A DNA stretch of 64,000 nucleotides, from contig CP022114.1 in assembly GCA_002211745.1 (NCBI GenBank), positions 372,001-436,000 on the forward strand, given 5' to 3'. The position numbers were made by a program, and so were the translations under genes. Origin of the DNA: Kluyvera genomosp. 3 (GTDB lineage: Bacteria; Pseudomonadota; Gammaproteobacteria; Enterobacterales; Enterobacteriaceae). Positions 52,173 through 62,171 of this stretch are shown piece by piece. The notes beneath the pieces were generated by a model, which worked only from the letters and a program-made list of their open reading frames with translations, made no database searches and was not told the origin of the DNA. Positions within the stretch are counted from its first letter, which is position 1. Each line of letters begins with the position of its first letter.

Positions 52173-52577
52173 ATGCAAGCGCGTGTGAAATGGGTTGAAG
52201 GGCTGACCTTCCTCGGCGAGTCCGCTTCTGGACACCAGATCCTGATGGACGGCAACTCTGGCGATAAAGCGCCAAGCCCGATGGAAGTGGTGCTGATGGC
52301 GGCGGGCGGCTGTAGCGCCATCGACGTGGTGTCTATCCTGCAGAAGGGCCGCAACGACGTGACCGACTGCGAAGTGAAGCTGACCTCCGAGCGTCGTGAA
52401 GAAGCGCCGCGCCTGTTCACCCACATCAATCTGCATTTTATCGTCACCGGTAAAGGGCTGAAGGATGCGGCGGTTTCCCGCGCGGTGGATCTGTCTGCCG
52501 AGAAGTACTGTTCTGTTGCGCTGATGCTTGAAAAAGCGGTGAATATCACCCACTCCTACGAAGTGATCGAAGGGTAA
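52173..52577 (+). CDS. yhfA: OsmC-family protein YhfA
   Basis: 134-aa OsmC/Ohr-like protein with the conserved cysteine regions GGCSAIDVVSIL and AEKYCSVALML. The ATG at 52173 (MQARVKWVEG) matches E. coli and follows TTGGAG; an earlier TTG is not needed. Function unproven, possibly peroxide-related by family. Unbroken. Confidence 0.92.
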   Translation: MQARVKWVEGLTFLGESASGHQILMDGNSGDKAPSPMEVVLMAAGGCSAIDVVSILQKGRNDVTDCEVKLTSERREEAPRLFTHINLHFIVTGKGLKDAAVSRAVDLSAEKYCSVALMLEKAVNITHSYEVIEG

Positions 52578-52582
52578 TTCCT

Positions 52583-52625
52583 CGCACGTAGCGAATCCCT
52601 CGCCCTGTGGGGTGAGGGTTCGTGC
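52583..52625. terminator. Hairpin between yhfA and prkB
   Basis: Long inverted repeat GCACG...CGAATCCCTCGCC-ctgtg-GGGTGAGGGTTCG...TGC between the convergent genes yhfA and prkB. Likely a shared terminator, though without a long T run. Confidence 0.6.
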
Positions 52626-52626
52626 A

Positions 52627-53489
52627 TTAGTTTCGTCCTTCCATCATACGCTGTACCAGCGGTGTCATGATCAATTCCATCGCCAGCCCCATCTTCCCGC
52701 CGGGAACCACCAGCGTATTCATATGCGAGATGAATGAGCCTTGCAGCATGGCCAGTAGCCACGGATAGTCGATGTTGTCGAGATTGCGGAAGTGAATCAC
52801 CACAAAGCTTTCGTCCAGCGACGGAATGCCCTTGGCGGCAAACGGGTTAGAGGTATCGACCGTCGGCACGCGCTGGAAGTTGATATGTGTACGGGAGAAC
52901 TGCGGCGTGATGTAGTTGATATAGTCTTCCATCGAACGCACCACGGAATCCATCACCGCTTCGCGGGAGTGTCCGCGTTCGCTGGTGTCGCGGATCATCT
53001 TCTGGATCCACTCAAGGTTAACGATTGGCACGACGCCGACCAGTAGATCGACGTGGCGGGCGACATCATGCTGTGGCGTCACTACGCCGCCGTGCAGCCC
53101 TTCGTAGAACAGCACGTCGGTCGGTTCCGGCAGCGGCTGCCAGGGGGTAAACGTGCCTGGTACCTGATTCCACGGCACTGCTTCATCGTAGGTATGCAGA
53201 TATTTACGCGACTGCCCTTTACCGCTTATGCCATAGTCGCGAAAGGTTTGTTCCAGCAGGCCGAAGTCGTTTGCATCCGGACCAAAGTAGCTAATATGGC
53301 GACCCAAATCACGGGCTTTACGAATGGCCATATCCATTTCCGGACGGGTATATCGGTGGAAGCTGTCGCCTTCCACTTCTGCCGCGCGCAGGTTGAGTTG
53401 AGCAAAGATTTTACGGAAGGCGAGGCTGGTGGTGGTGGTCCCGCGCCGCTGGAGCCGGTAACGGCAATAACCGGATGTTTGGCAGACAT
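52627..53489 (-). CDS. prkB: Phosphoribulokinase-like protein PrkB (one frameshift)
   Basis: Phosphoribulokinase/uridine kinase family protein of unknown true substrate in enterobacteria. The start is MSAKHPVIAVTGSSG; the frame breaks inside the P-loop at the plus-strand CCC 53440-53442, and one base restores GSSGAGTTTTSLAF. Further conserved blocks are EVEGDSFHRYTRPEMD and FYEGLHGGVV. The restored length is 287 aa, against 289 in E. coli. Upstream neighbours yheU and yheT share its direction. Confidence 0.92.
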
Positions 53490-53554
53490 GCGAATAACTC
53501 CCTGAAAAGACGACAAGGGAAGCGTGGTAAACGCCTCCTGCCGTTAGAGTATAG

Positions 53555-53773
53555 TTAACCGCGAAATTGGTTACGGGGCATGATGTTGACGGTCTCATGA
53601 AGCTCAGACCAGACCAGCACCGCTTCGCCTGTTTGTAGCTGGTGTTTTACGTCGGCGACCTTTTGCGCAAGTGAACGTTCATATTCACCATAATCAGTGC
53701 CTTCGCGCAAGACAAAGCTTTCAATCAGGTTGTCCAGCGTCTCCGGGTCGATATCCTGCCAGGGAATAATCAT
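53555..53773 (-). CDS. yheU: UPF0270 protein YheU
   Basis: 72-aa conserved protein of unknown function ([20 protein letters not shown] start), the same length as E. coli YheU. A longer open frame reaches 54016 but only the part from 53773 matches the family; the rest lies over yheT. It overlaps the yheT stop by four bases (ATGA). Unbroken. Confidence 0.92.
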   Translation of the reverse strand: MIIPWQDIDPETLDNLIESFVLREGTDYGEYERSLAQKVADVKHQLQTGEAVLVWSELHETVNIMPRNQFRG

Positions 53774-54791
53774 GCTTTTGCTCCCAACCAGCGCATCAAC
53801 CAGGCGGGAATGCGTTTTTCCAGCCACATTTCCGGGTGGCGCAAAGTGCCGCCGATAAAACCTACATGACCACCGTATTCCGTCAACTGATACTCCACGT
53901 TCTCCGGCAGCTCTTCCTGTGCGGGGATGGAGTGGTGATCCATAAACGGATCGTCCTTTGAGTGGATGATCAGCGTCGGCTTGGTGATTTTGCTTAAGAT
54001 CGGCATCGCGCTGCACTGGCGGTAATAGTCAATGGCATCGGCAAAACCGTGGATCTTCGAGGTAATCGAATCGTCGAACTCGCGGATGCGGCGCATGCTT
54101 TTCAACTGACGCAAATCGACCGGCAAAGAGCCGGGATAGGCCTTCAGCTTGCGGGCGGCGTTGCCTTTTAGCAGGTTGAGCAGATAGCGCTGATAAACGC
54201 GTGAAAAGCCCTTATCCATGTGGTAGCTACAGGCTTCCAGCATAAACGGCGCCGAGACAATCACGGCGGCATCGATGGGCACTTTGTCGCCTTCTTTGGC
54301 GAGCAGACAGGCCAGCATGTTGCCGCCGAGCGAGTAGCCCACTGCCGCAGTCGGGCGTGACCATATTCGCGCGCCAGCCAGTGCAGGAACCAGGTGCCGT
54401 CTTCCGTTTCGCCGGAGTGGTAGATGCGGTTCAGACGGTTAGGCTCGCCGCTACAGCCACGGAAATGCATCACCACGCCCAGCCAGCCCTGCGCTTTCGC
54501 TGCATTGATAAGGCCGTGCGCGTACGGGCTATACAGGCTGCCTTCCAGACCGTGAAACACCACCAGACGCGGCTTATGGCGCGCGGCCTGCGGATCTTCG
54601 CTCCACGCCAGATCGACAAAGTCGCCGTCCGGCAGTTCAAGGCGCTGCCAGTGCGGCGTGAACTGCACCTTACGGCGGATAAGACGCGGCAGCATGGTCT
54701 GCAAATGACGATTGCTGACGCCGCGCATCGGCACGAAGTCGGCGCTGCTTTGGGTGTCGATGTTGAGATCGTGGTGGGTGGTTTCAGTCAT
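53770..54791 (-). CDS. yheT: Alpha/beta hydrolase YheT (one frameshift)
   Basis: Predicted hydrolase of the YheT/ABHD1 family. Oxyanion segment FHGLEGS, nucleophile elbow GYSLGGN (restored), Asp in KDDPFMDH, His in GGHVGFIGG. The frame breaks at the plus-strand GGG 54353-54355; one base restores [14 protein letters not shown]. The restored length is 340 aa, as in E. coli. Substrate unknown. In E. coli yheS is next door; here the mdc cluster intervenes. Confidence 0.92.
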
Positions 54792-55041
54792 GTCTACGCG
54801 ATGTTTACTCGTTAATCTGCCGCCTACTATACCGTCACTTTGCCATTGTGTTTATGAAAATGAGGCACAGGTAGTCGTTTTTATCCCTTTGGGTTCTGAT
54901 CCTTATCACAAATTGTTACTTCAATTATTACTCTCAAGCTAATGATTCTTTCCTACGCTTAATTGATGACTTTCTCACCAGGGTTCACACTCTTAGCTGT
55001 GTTAAGCAATCAAAATGATTAGCTGAATCAGGAGGTTAATA
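54792..55041 (+). promoter_or_regulatory. Promoter region of the mdc operon
   Basis: 250 AT-rich bases between divergent yheT and mdcA. It contains AATTG-N6-CAATT at 54911-54926, whose ATTG-N6-CAAT core includes the T-N11-A pattern bound by LysR-type regulators, a candidate MdcR operator. AGGAGG at 55030-55035 is a strong ribosome site for mdcA. Confidence 0.5.
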
Positions 55042-56696
55042 ATGTTATCTGGGCAAACGCCAGCACGAGTCTGGAACACCCGCCGCACGGAAAAACAGCG
55101 CCGTCTGGCTTCCGTTCCGGTGCAGGGTAAGGTGCTGCCGACCGCAGACCTGACCGCGATGCTGGAAAAACTGATCGCGCCGGGTGACCGCGTGGTATTA
55201 GAAGGGAATAACCAAAAGCAGGCAGATTTCTTGTCCCGTATGTTGGCTGAGGTGAACCCGCAGATTGTGCACGACCTGCACATGATCATGCCAAGCGTCG
55301 GGCGCAGCGAGCATCTGGATATCTTTGAAAAAGGCATCGCCCGCAAGCTGGATTTCTCCTTCTCCGGCACCCAGAGCCTGCGCATCTCGCAGCTGCTGGA
55401 AGATGGTCAGCTGGAAATCGGCGCCATCCATACCTACATCGAACTCTATTCCCGTCTTTATGTTGACCTGGCCCGAACGTGGCGCTGATTGCCGGTTATA
55501 AGGCTGACCGTAAAGGCAACCTCTACACCGGGCCGAGCACCGAAGATACGCCAGCGCTGGTGGAAGCCGCCGCGTTCCACGATGGCATTGTCATCGCGCA
55601 GGTGAACGAACTGGTGGATGACGAATGCGACCTGCCGCGCGTGGATATTCCGGGCTCCTGGATTGACTACGTGGTTGTCGCCGACAAGCCGTTCTTTATC
55701 GAACCGCTGTTTACCCGTGACCCGCGCCTGATTAAACAGGAACACATCCTGATGGCGATGATGGCGATTAAAGGCATCTACGCGGAACACCAGGTGCAGT
55801 CGCTGAACCACGGTATCGGCTTCAATACTGCCGCTATCGAACTGCTGCTGCCGACCTACGGCGAACAGCTGGGGCTGAAGGGCAAAATCTGTAAACACTG
55901 GACTCTGAACCCGCATCCGACGCTGATCCCGGCGATTGAAAGCGGCTGGGTAGAAAGCGTGCACTGCTTCGGCGGCGAACTGGGGATGGAAGAGTACATC
56001 CGCGCCCGTCCGGACATCTTCTTCACCGGTTCTGACGGCTCCATGCGTTCCAACCGTGCTTTCTGCCAGCTGGCAGGTCAGTACGCGGTGGATATGTTTA
56101 TCGGTTCCACCTTGCAGGTTGATGGCTACGCCAACTCCTCCACGGTGACCCGCGGCCGCCTCTCCGGCTTCGGCGGTGCGCCGAACATGGGTCACGATCC
56201 GCACGGTCGTCGCCACGCTACCCCAGCCTGGCTGAACATGATCACCGAACCGGATCCGATGCAGCGCGGTAAAAAACTGGTGGTGCAGATGGTGGAAACC
56301 TTCCAGGCCGGTGTGAAACCAACCTTCGTTGAGAAACTGGATGCGGTAGACGTGGCGAAAGCCTCCGGTATGCCGCTGGCGCCGGTGATGATTTACGGCG
56401 ACGACGTGACCCACGTGTTGACTGAAGAAGGTATTGCCTACCTCTACCGTGCCAAAGATCTGGAAGAACGCCGCGCGATGGTCGCTGCGGTTGCCGGTAT
56501 CACCGATATCGGTCTGGGCGTTGACGCGAAACGCGTCGCCGAACTGCGTCAGAGCGGCAAAGTGGTCTACCCGGAAGATATGGGCATTCGTCGTACCGAC
56601 GCCACCCGTTCGCTGCTGGCAGCCGGTAGCGTCGCTGACCTGGTGGAATGGTCCGGCGGTCTTTACAACCCACCTGCGAAATTCCGGAGCTGGTAA
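55042..56696 (+). CDS. mdcA: Malonate decarboxylase alpha subunit MdcA (one frameshift)
   Basis: Acetyl-S-ACP:malonate ACP transferase subunit: swaps acetyl for malonyl on the enzyme-bound carrier MdcC. CoA-transferase-like fold, with MNPHPTLIPA-type and TGSDGSMRSNRAFCQLAGQY segments (the latter at about residue 330). The frame breaks at CCC 55472-55474; one C restores VDLAPNVALIAGYKAD. The restored length is 551 aa, as expected for K. pneumoniae MdcA. First gene of the operon; its stop overlaps mdcB's ATG by one base. Confidence 0.93.
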
Positions 56697-57550
56697 TGAA
56701 ACTTCTGCCCAGATTCAGGTTGAAGGCGGTGCCGAATGGCTGGCGCGAACCGCCACGCAGTGTCTGATTGACGAAGCACGATTAAGCCCGAAACCCGGTC
56801 TGGTGGACAGTCGGGGAACGGCGCGCACCACGATTTATCGCTTGCGCTAATGGAGCGCTCCGCGCACAGCCTGACCCCACGTTTCAGGCGCTTGCGCAAC
56901 AGAGCTGGCAGCGTCCAGCCGATATTGCGCTGAGACAAACCGTAGGGCGACTTGGCCGAGAAGGCGAGAAACAGATGATGGCCGCCACCGACGGCGTGAA
57001 TACCCACCGCGGCGCGATTTGGGCGCTGGGGCTGCTGGTCAGCGCGGTGGCGATGCACGGCGGCGTGGGCAGCGCGCAGCAGGTGGCGATGACCGCCGCC
57101 GAGCTGGCAAAACTGCCGGATGCCGCCGCGCCGAAGGTCTTCAGTAAAGGGCTACGCGCCACTCACCGCTATCAGGTGCCGGGTGCCCGGGAAGAAGCGC
57201 AGCAGGCGTTTCCGCACGTGATGCAGCGTGCGCTACCGCAGCTTCGCTTAAGCCGCCTTAACGGCAGCAGCGAAACGCACGCCAGGCTCGATGCGCTGAT
57301 GGCCATCATGACCTCGCTGACCGATACCTGCGTGCTGTCCCGCGCGGGGCTGGAAGGGCTTGATGCCATGCAAGACGGCGCCCGCGCCGTGCTGAGTGCA
57401 GGTGGTAGCGCCCATCCAGCAGGTCAGGCGGCCTTAGCGGCGCTCGATAGCCACATGTTGGCGCTGAACGCCTCGCCGGGCGGCGCAGCCGATTTGCTTG
57501 CCGCCACGCTGTTTCTCGATCGCATCGAATCGCCCTATTTCAAGCATTAA
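56696..57550 (+). CDS. mdcB: Triphosphoribosyl-dephospho-CoA synthase MdcB (three frameshifts)
   Basis: CitG-family enzyme making 2'-(5''-triphosphoribosyl)-3'-dephospho-CoA, the precursor of the MdcC prosthetic group. Motifs: SPKPGLVDSRG near the N-terminus and GVNTHRGAIWALGLLVSA. It breaks at CCC 56708-56710, GGGG 56813-56816 and CCCC 56875-56878, which together hide the first 90 codons in three frames. The restored length is 285 aa. Confidence 0.9.
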
Positions 57551-57559
57551 GAGGATGTT

Positions 57560-57859
57560 ATGGAACACATTACGTTAACCGTACCGGCCAGCCGCACCTT
57601 AAGCGGCAAAGCGCTGGCAGGCGTTGTGGGCTCCGGGGATATGGAGGTGTTATTCACCGCCGACCAGGGCCAGACGTTAACCATTGATATCACCACTTCC
57701 GTCGATAACAGCCGCAGCCGCTGGGAAGCACTGATTAACCGTCTGCAGACGGTCAGCAGCCTGCCGGCAGGCCAACTGATCATCCACGACTTCGGCGCGA
57801 CGCCGGGCGTGGCGCGCATCCGTATCGAACAGGTTTTTGAAGAGGTGAGCTATGCGTGA
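57560..57859 (+). CDS. mdcC: Malonate decarboxylase acyl carrier protein MdcC
   Basis: 99-aa delta subunit carrying the phosphoribosyl-dephospho-CoA group on a serine, Ser25 in VVGSGDMEVL by analogy with Klebsiella. It shuttles malonyl/acetyl between MdcA and MdcDE. Unbroken. It overlaps mdcD by 8 bases. Confidence 0.94.
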   Translation: MEHITLTVPASRTLSGKALAGVVGSGDMEVLFTADQGQTLTIDITTSVDNSRSRWEALINRLQTVSSLPAGQLIIHDFGATPGVARIRIEQVFEEVSYA

Positions 57860-58684
57860 TGACCGCAGTTTTATCGAATTAAAAGCGCGTCAGCGCGCAC
57901 AGGCGCTGCTGGACGAAGGCAGCTACCGTGAACTGCTCGACCCGTTTGAAGGCGTGATGTCGCCGTGGCTCGGCGCGCAGGGCATCGTCCCGCAGGCCGA
58001 TGACGGCATGGTGGTGGCGAAAGGCACCATTAACGGCAAACCAGCTGTTGTTGTAGCGATTGAAGGCGCGTTCCAGGGCGGCAGCATGGGCGAAGTGTCC
58101 GGCGCCAAAATGGCGGCGGCGCTGGAGCTGGCGGCGGAAGATAACCGCAACGGTATTCCGACTCAGGCGGTACTGAGCCTGGAAACCGGCGGCGTGCGTT
58201 TGCAGGAAGCCAACCTGGGCCTGGCGGCGATTGCCGATATTCACGCGGCGATTGTTGACCTGCGCCGTTATACCCGGTGGTCGGCATTGTCGCCGGGACC
58301 GTCGGCTGCTTCGGCGGGATGTCTATCGCCGCCGCGCTGTGTAGCTATCTGATTGTCACCCGTGAAGCGCGTCTGGGCCTGAACGGCCCGCAGGTTATCG
58401 AACAGGAAGCCGGGATTGAAGAGTACGACTCCCGTGACCGTCCGTTTATCTGGAGCATGACCGGTGGCGAAATTCGCTACCAAAGCGGGCTGGTGGAAGC
58501 GCTGGTCGGCGACGGCGTCAACGCGGTGAAAGCGGCGATGAACGATGCGCTGGCTAAAGGCGTTCCGGCAAAACATCGCACCGATAACTACGACTGGTAT
58601 CTCGAACGCCTGACCAACTTCGACACGCGTAAACAGGCCGATACCGAACAGATTCATGCGCTCTTTGCCCGGGAGGTGAAATGA
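57852..58684 (+). CDS. mdcD: Malonyl-S-ACP decarboxylase beta subunit MdcD (one frameshift)
   Basis: Carboxyltransferase-family subunit that, with MdcE, decarboxylates malonyl-ACP. GGSMGEVSGAKMAAAL and VGCFGGMSIAAALCSYLIVT regions form the acyl site. The frame breaks at CCC 58273-58275; one C restores RRYTPVVGIVAGTVG. The restored length is 277 aa. Its stop overlaps the mdcE start by four bases. Confidence 0.93.
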
Positions 58685-59484
58685 TGAGTAACGCAATGAG
58701 CCGTGGCCAATTATGGCTGGAAACCCTGGTGCCGAACGCTAAACGTATCGAGGGTCTGTGCCCGTCCGTCCAGGCCGCTGACGGCGAGCTGAACGGTGAA
58801 ACGGTGCGTTTTATTGCCGTGGTGCCGGACGCGAACAACCACTACCCGCGTGCCGCGAAAGGCGAAGTGGGCCTGCTGGAAGGCTGGACCCTGGCGAAAG
58901 TGGTAAGCGAAACCATCGCCGCCGATGCCGATAAAGCCGTGAAGCGCCCGATTGTGGCGGTGATTGACGTGCCGAGCCAGGCCTACGGTCGTCGTGAAGA
59001 AGGCTTTGGCATTCACCAGGCGCTGGCCGGTGCCGCAGCGGCGTATGCCAATGCGCGTCTGGCAGGCCACCCGGTGATTGGCCTGATTGTCGGTAAAGCG
59101 ATGTCCGGCGCGTTTCTGGCGCACGGCTACCAGGCAAACCGCCTGATCGCCTTTAACGACAAAGGCGTGCTGATCCACGCGATGGGCAAAGAGTCCGCGG
59201 CGCGCATCACCCTGCGTACCGTTGAGGCGCTGGAAAAACTGGCGGCAACCATTCCGCCGATGGCGTATGACATCAGCAATTACGCCACCCTGGGGCTACT
59301 GGAGAATCTGCTGGATATCAGCAATCCGGATGCCCCGTCTGCTAACGATCTGACGCTGGTGTTAAACACCTTGCAACAGGCCATCAACGACGCTCGTCAG
59401 GACCCGACGCTGAAAAGCCGTCTGGGTGCCGACAATCGCCGCAGCTCTGCCCTCGTACGCGAACGCATGCGAGCAAGCTGGTAA
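58681..59484 (+). CDS. mdcE: Malonyl-S-ACP decarboxylase gamma subunit MdcE
   Basis: 267-aa carboxyltransferase-fold partner of MdcD. Recognisable core: VIDVPSQAYGRREEGFGIHQ and GLIVGKAMSGAFLAHGYQAN. A biotin-independent decarboxylase, since no biotin carrier or membrane pump subunit is present in the cluster. Two ATG codons open the gene; the first overlaps mdcD. Unbroken. It is followed by a 122-base gap with a hairpin before mdcF. Confidence 0.93.
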   Translation: MMSNAMSRGQLWLETLVPNAKRIEGLCPSVQAADGELNGETVRFIAVVPDANNHYPRAAKGEVGLLEGWTLAKVVSETIAADADKAVKRPIVAVIDVPSQAYGRREEGFGIHQALAGAAAAYANARLAGHPVIGLIVGKAMSGAFLAHGYQANRLIAFNDKGVLIHAMGKESAARITLRTVEALEKLAATIPPMAYDISNYATLGLLENLLDISNPDAPSANDLTLVLNTLQQAINDARQDPTLKSRLGADNRRSSALVRERMRASW

Positions 59485-59516
59485 GTAAAAAAGAGACCTG
59501 CCGGATGTACGGCTCC

Positions 59517-59537
59517 ATGGGCGCTTTCCGCGCCCAT
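59517..59537 (+). repeat. Hairpin in the mdcE-mdcF gap
   Basis: Perfect 8-bp arms ATGGGCGC-tttcc-GCGCCCAT without a following T run. The only long gap inside the otherwise tightly packed mdc operon; possibly an RNA-processing or partial termination site that lowers transporter expression. Confidence 0.5.
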
Positions 59538-59606
59538 GCGGGCAGTTGCATCTGAAAAATAATAATCATCGCGCCAGTGCTAACTTTTTTTCATTACAGG
59601 TGAAAT

Positions 59607-60564
59607 ATGACTTACGTAATTGTTCATGCTCTTGCTCCGATTTTCGTCATTATGTTGCTGGGATTCTGGCCGGGAAGGCCAAAATGGTGGATAACAAGAA
59701 TGTCTCCCTGCTCAATATCTTCGTGATGGACTTCGCGCTGCCCGCCGCGCTGTTTAGCGCCACGGTACAAACACCGTGGGCCGGCATCGTTGCGCAGTCG
59801 CCGCTGATTGTGGTGCTGACGCTGGCAATGTGGATTACCTATGCCGCCATCTACTTTATGGCGACCAAAGTGTTCAAGAAATCACCGCAGGATGCCGCTG
59901 TGCTGACCCTGACCGTTGCGCTGCCAAACTACGCCGCGCTGGGTCTGCCGATTCTGGGTAGCGTGCTGGGTGAAACCTCTTCCACCTCGCTTTCCGTTGC
60001 CGTTTCCATCGCCTGCGGCTCTGTGCTGATGACTCCGTTCTGCTTGCTGATCCTCGAACGTGAGAAAGCGCGCGCGGAAGGCGGTAACTCCGGTTCTACG
60101 CTCTCCATGCTACCGGTGCTGATGTGGCGTTCGATTAAAAAACCGATCGTAATGGGCCCGCTGTTGGGGTTATCCTCTCTGCCATTGGTATTAAAATGCC
60201 GGAACTGGTGCTGGCGGCCATTAAACCGCTGGGTCTGTCCGCGACTGCGGCGGCGCTGTTCCTGACCGGTGTGATCCTTTCTGCGCGTAAACTGCAGATC
60301 AACACCGTGGTGATCACCTCAACTATCGCTAAACTGTTGATTCAACCGGCCATTGCCTGGGGTATCGTACTCATCTTCGGCCTACATGGTTCCGTAGCGA
60401 TTACCGCTATCCTGATGATTGCGCTGTCTGCCGGTTTCTTCGGCGTGGTGTTCGGTAACCGCTTTGGCGTGCAGTCGCCGGATGCAGAAGCCGTGCTGCT
60501 GTTGAGTTCGGTACTGTGTATCCTGTCGCTGCCGCTGTTTATCTCGCTGACTTCAGGAATCTAA
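59607..60564 (+). CDS. mdcF: Malonate transporter MdcF (two frameshifts)
   Basis: Auxin-efflux-carrier (AEC) family permease with about ten membrane helices, known as the malonate importer in Klebsiella. It starts MTYVIVHALAPIFVIMLLGF at 59607. Losses at GG 59668-59669 (restores FWAGKAKMVDNKN) and GGGG 60166-60169 (restores LLGVILSAIGIKMPE). The restored length is 319 aa. Confidence 0.9.
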
Positions 60565-60567
60565 ATC

Positions 60568-61186
60568 ATGAGCACAACATTACGTCCACACGACTTAATC
60601 TGGCTGAACGCGCGCGACGCGCTCGAAGATGTCACGGAATCCTGGGTGGATACCGTCTGGCATAGCGGCCTGCCGGTAGTGGTGAGGCGTGATGTTGATG
60701 CGCAGGGGCGCATTCCCGTGGGTGTCCGCGGATGAAACGCGAGCAGCGCGCCGCCGGTTGGGTAAAAGCGCAGGCGGTCGTTCGCGTCTGCTCGCCGGAA
60801 TCGCTGGTGGATCCGCTGTCGCTGCTGCGTTCGCCCTTTATCTCTCAACCACCGGTTCAGGTGGCTTTGTTATTGGCGCAGCAGGCGTGGCCGTGGACGT
60901 GGGGTATTACCGGGAGTACCGGCTATGCGCTGGCGACTGGGATCCCGGTTATCCACGCGGCAAGCGATCTGGATCTGCTGATCCGCGCGCCTCAGCCGTT
61001 CTCCCGTGAGGCGCTGGAGAAGTGGCAGCTGCAGCTGGCAGGCGGGCTGTGCCGGGCAGATACCCAGGTGGATACCCGCGCGGCGGCTTTGCCCTCAATG
61101 AGTGGCTGCGCGATGGAAAAGCGCTGTTAAAAACCTCACAGGGGCCGCAGTTGGTCCGCGACCCGTGGGGCAGGGAGGAGTCATGA
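60568..61186 (+). CDS. mdcG: Phosphoribosyl-dephospho-CoA transferase MdcG (two frameshifts)
   Basis: Holo-ACP synthase that attaches the prosthetic group made by MdcB to MdcC. Segments RPHDLIWL, GVRGMKREQRAAGW (restored) and HAASDLDLLIRAP with a nucleotidyltransferase-like DxD. Losses at GG 60730-60731 and CCC 61075-61077; the latter restores VDTPRGGFALNEWLRDGKAL. The restored length is 206 aa. Its stop overlaps the mdcH ATG by four bases. Confidence 0.9.
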
Positions 61187-62077
61187 AAATTCTGTTTACC
61201 TTTCCGGGCAGGGGACGCAGCACCCAGGGATGCTGCAAAACCTTCCGGGGACGGAGCTGACCCAGGCGCGGGAAGTGCTGGGGCCGAGGTGGATACGCTG
61301 GATAGCCCTGAAGCGTTGAAACATACCCGAGCCGTTCAGCTGTCTCTACTGATTGCCGGCGTTGCCTGGGCGCGCGAGCTGGAACGTCGTGGCGTAGCGC
61401 CGGATATCGTCAGCGGGCTGTCGATCGGCGCTTATCCGGCAGCGGTTATCGCGGGTGCGCTGGAATTCAGCGATGCGCTGCGGCTGGTGGCGCTGCGCGG
61501 TGACTTAATGGAGCAAGCATACCCAAATGGTTACGGTCTGACGGCCATTATGGGGCTGACGCTCAATCAGGTGGAAGCGCTGGTGGCTGATAGCGGTACT
61601 TACATCGCCAACTTGAATGCGGAAACACAGATTGTGATTGCCGGTACCGATGAAGCGATGGCTGAAGTGGCAAAACGCGCGATGGCAAAAGGGGCAAGTA
61701 AAGCGCATCGCCTGGCGGTGAGCGTGCCATCGCATTGTGAACTGCTGGCCGAGCCCGCGCAAAAGTTGGTTGAGGCGTTCAGCCATGTGATGCTTTCCCG
61801 CCCACGCTACGCCTACCTGAGCGGCAGTACCGGGCGCGTGCTGTGGCAGCCGGAACGCATTGCCGACGATCTGGCGATGAATATGGCGCGCACGGTGCGT
61901 TGGCAGGAGGCGGTTATCTCCGCTAACGAACGTGAAGCGCGGCTGGCGATTGAAATGCCACCCGGTGGCGTGCTGACCTGCCTGACGCGTCAGGCTGCAT
62001 GGGAAGGGGAGTCTATCGCCCTGGAACGCAGCGGTATGGATGTGGCCGTGCACCTGGCAAAACGCCTTCGTGCGTGA
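61183..62077 (+). CDS. mdcH: Malonyl-CoA:ACP transacylase MdcH (two frameshifts)
   Basis: FabD-like acyltransferase that primes MdcC with malonyl from malonyl-CoA. It begins MKILFTFPGQGTQ once repaired; the nucleophile is in SGLSIGAYPAAV and the catalytic His in SVPSHCELL. Losses at GGG 61206-61208 and GGGG 61280-61283. The restored length is 298 aa. Last gene of the operon. Confidence 0.92.
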
Positions 62078-62084
62078 TGTGATT

Positions 62085-62168
62085 GCCCGATGGCGCTGCG
62101 CTTATCGGGCCTACAAAACCGGCTCGACACGCGTAGGCCGGATAAGACGCGAAGCGTCGCCATCCGGC
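62085..62168. repeat. REP pair (BIME-like) between mdcH and mdcR
   Basis: Two REP-like units in opposite orientation: GCCCGATGGCGCTGCGC... to CCTAC (62085-62114) and GTAGGCCGGATAAG... to CATCCGGC (62133-62168). Such bacterial interspersed mosaic elements lie between convergent genes and can block read-through or bind gyrase/IHF. Confidence 0.8.
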
Positions 62169-62171
62169 AAA

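Noticed and set aside
53490-53598. Extended N-terminus of prkB from 53598.
   Set aside because: It arises from reading the wrong frame before the lost base at 53440; the true start MSAKHPVIAV is at 53489.
53774-54016. Extended frame upstream of yheU.
   Set aside because: It overlaps yheT, and only the last 72 codons resemble the YheU family.
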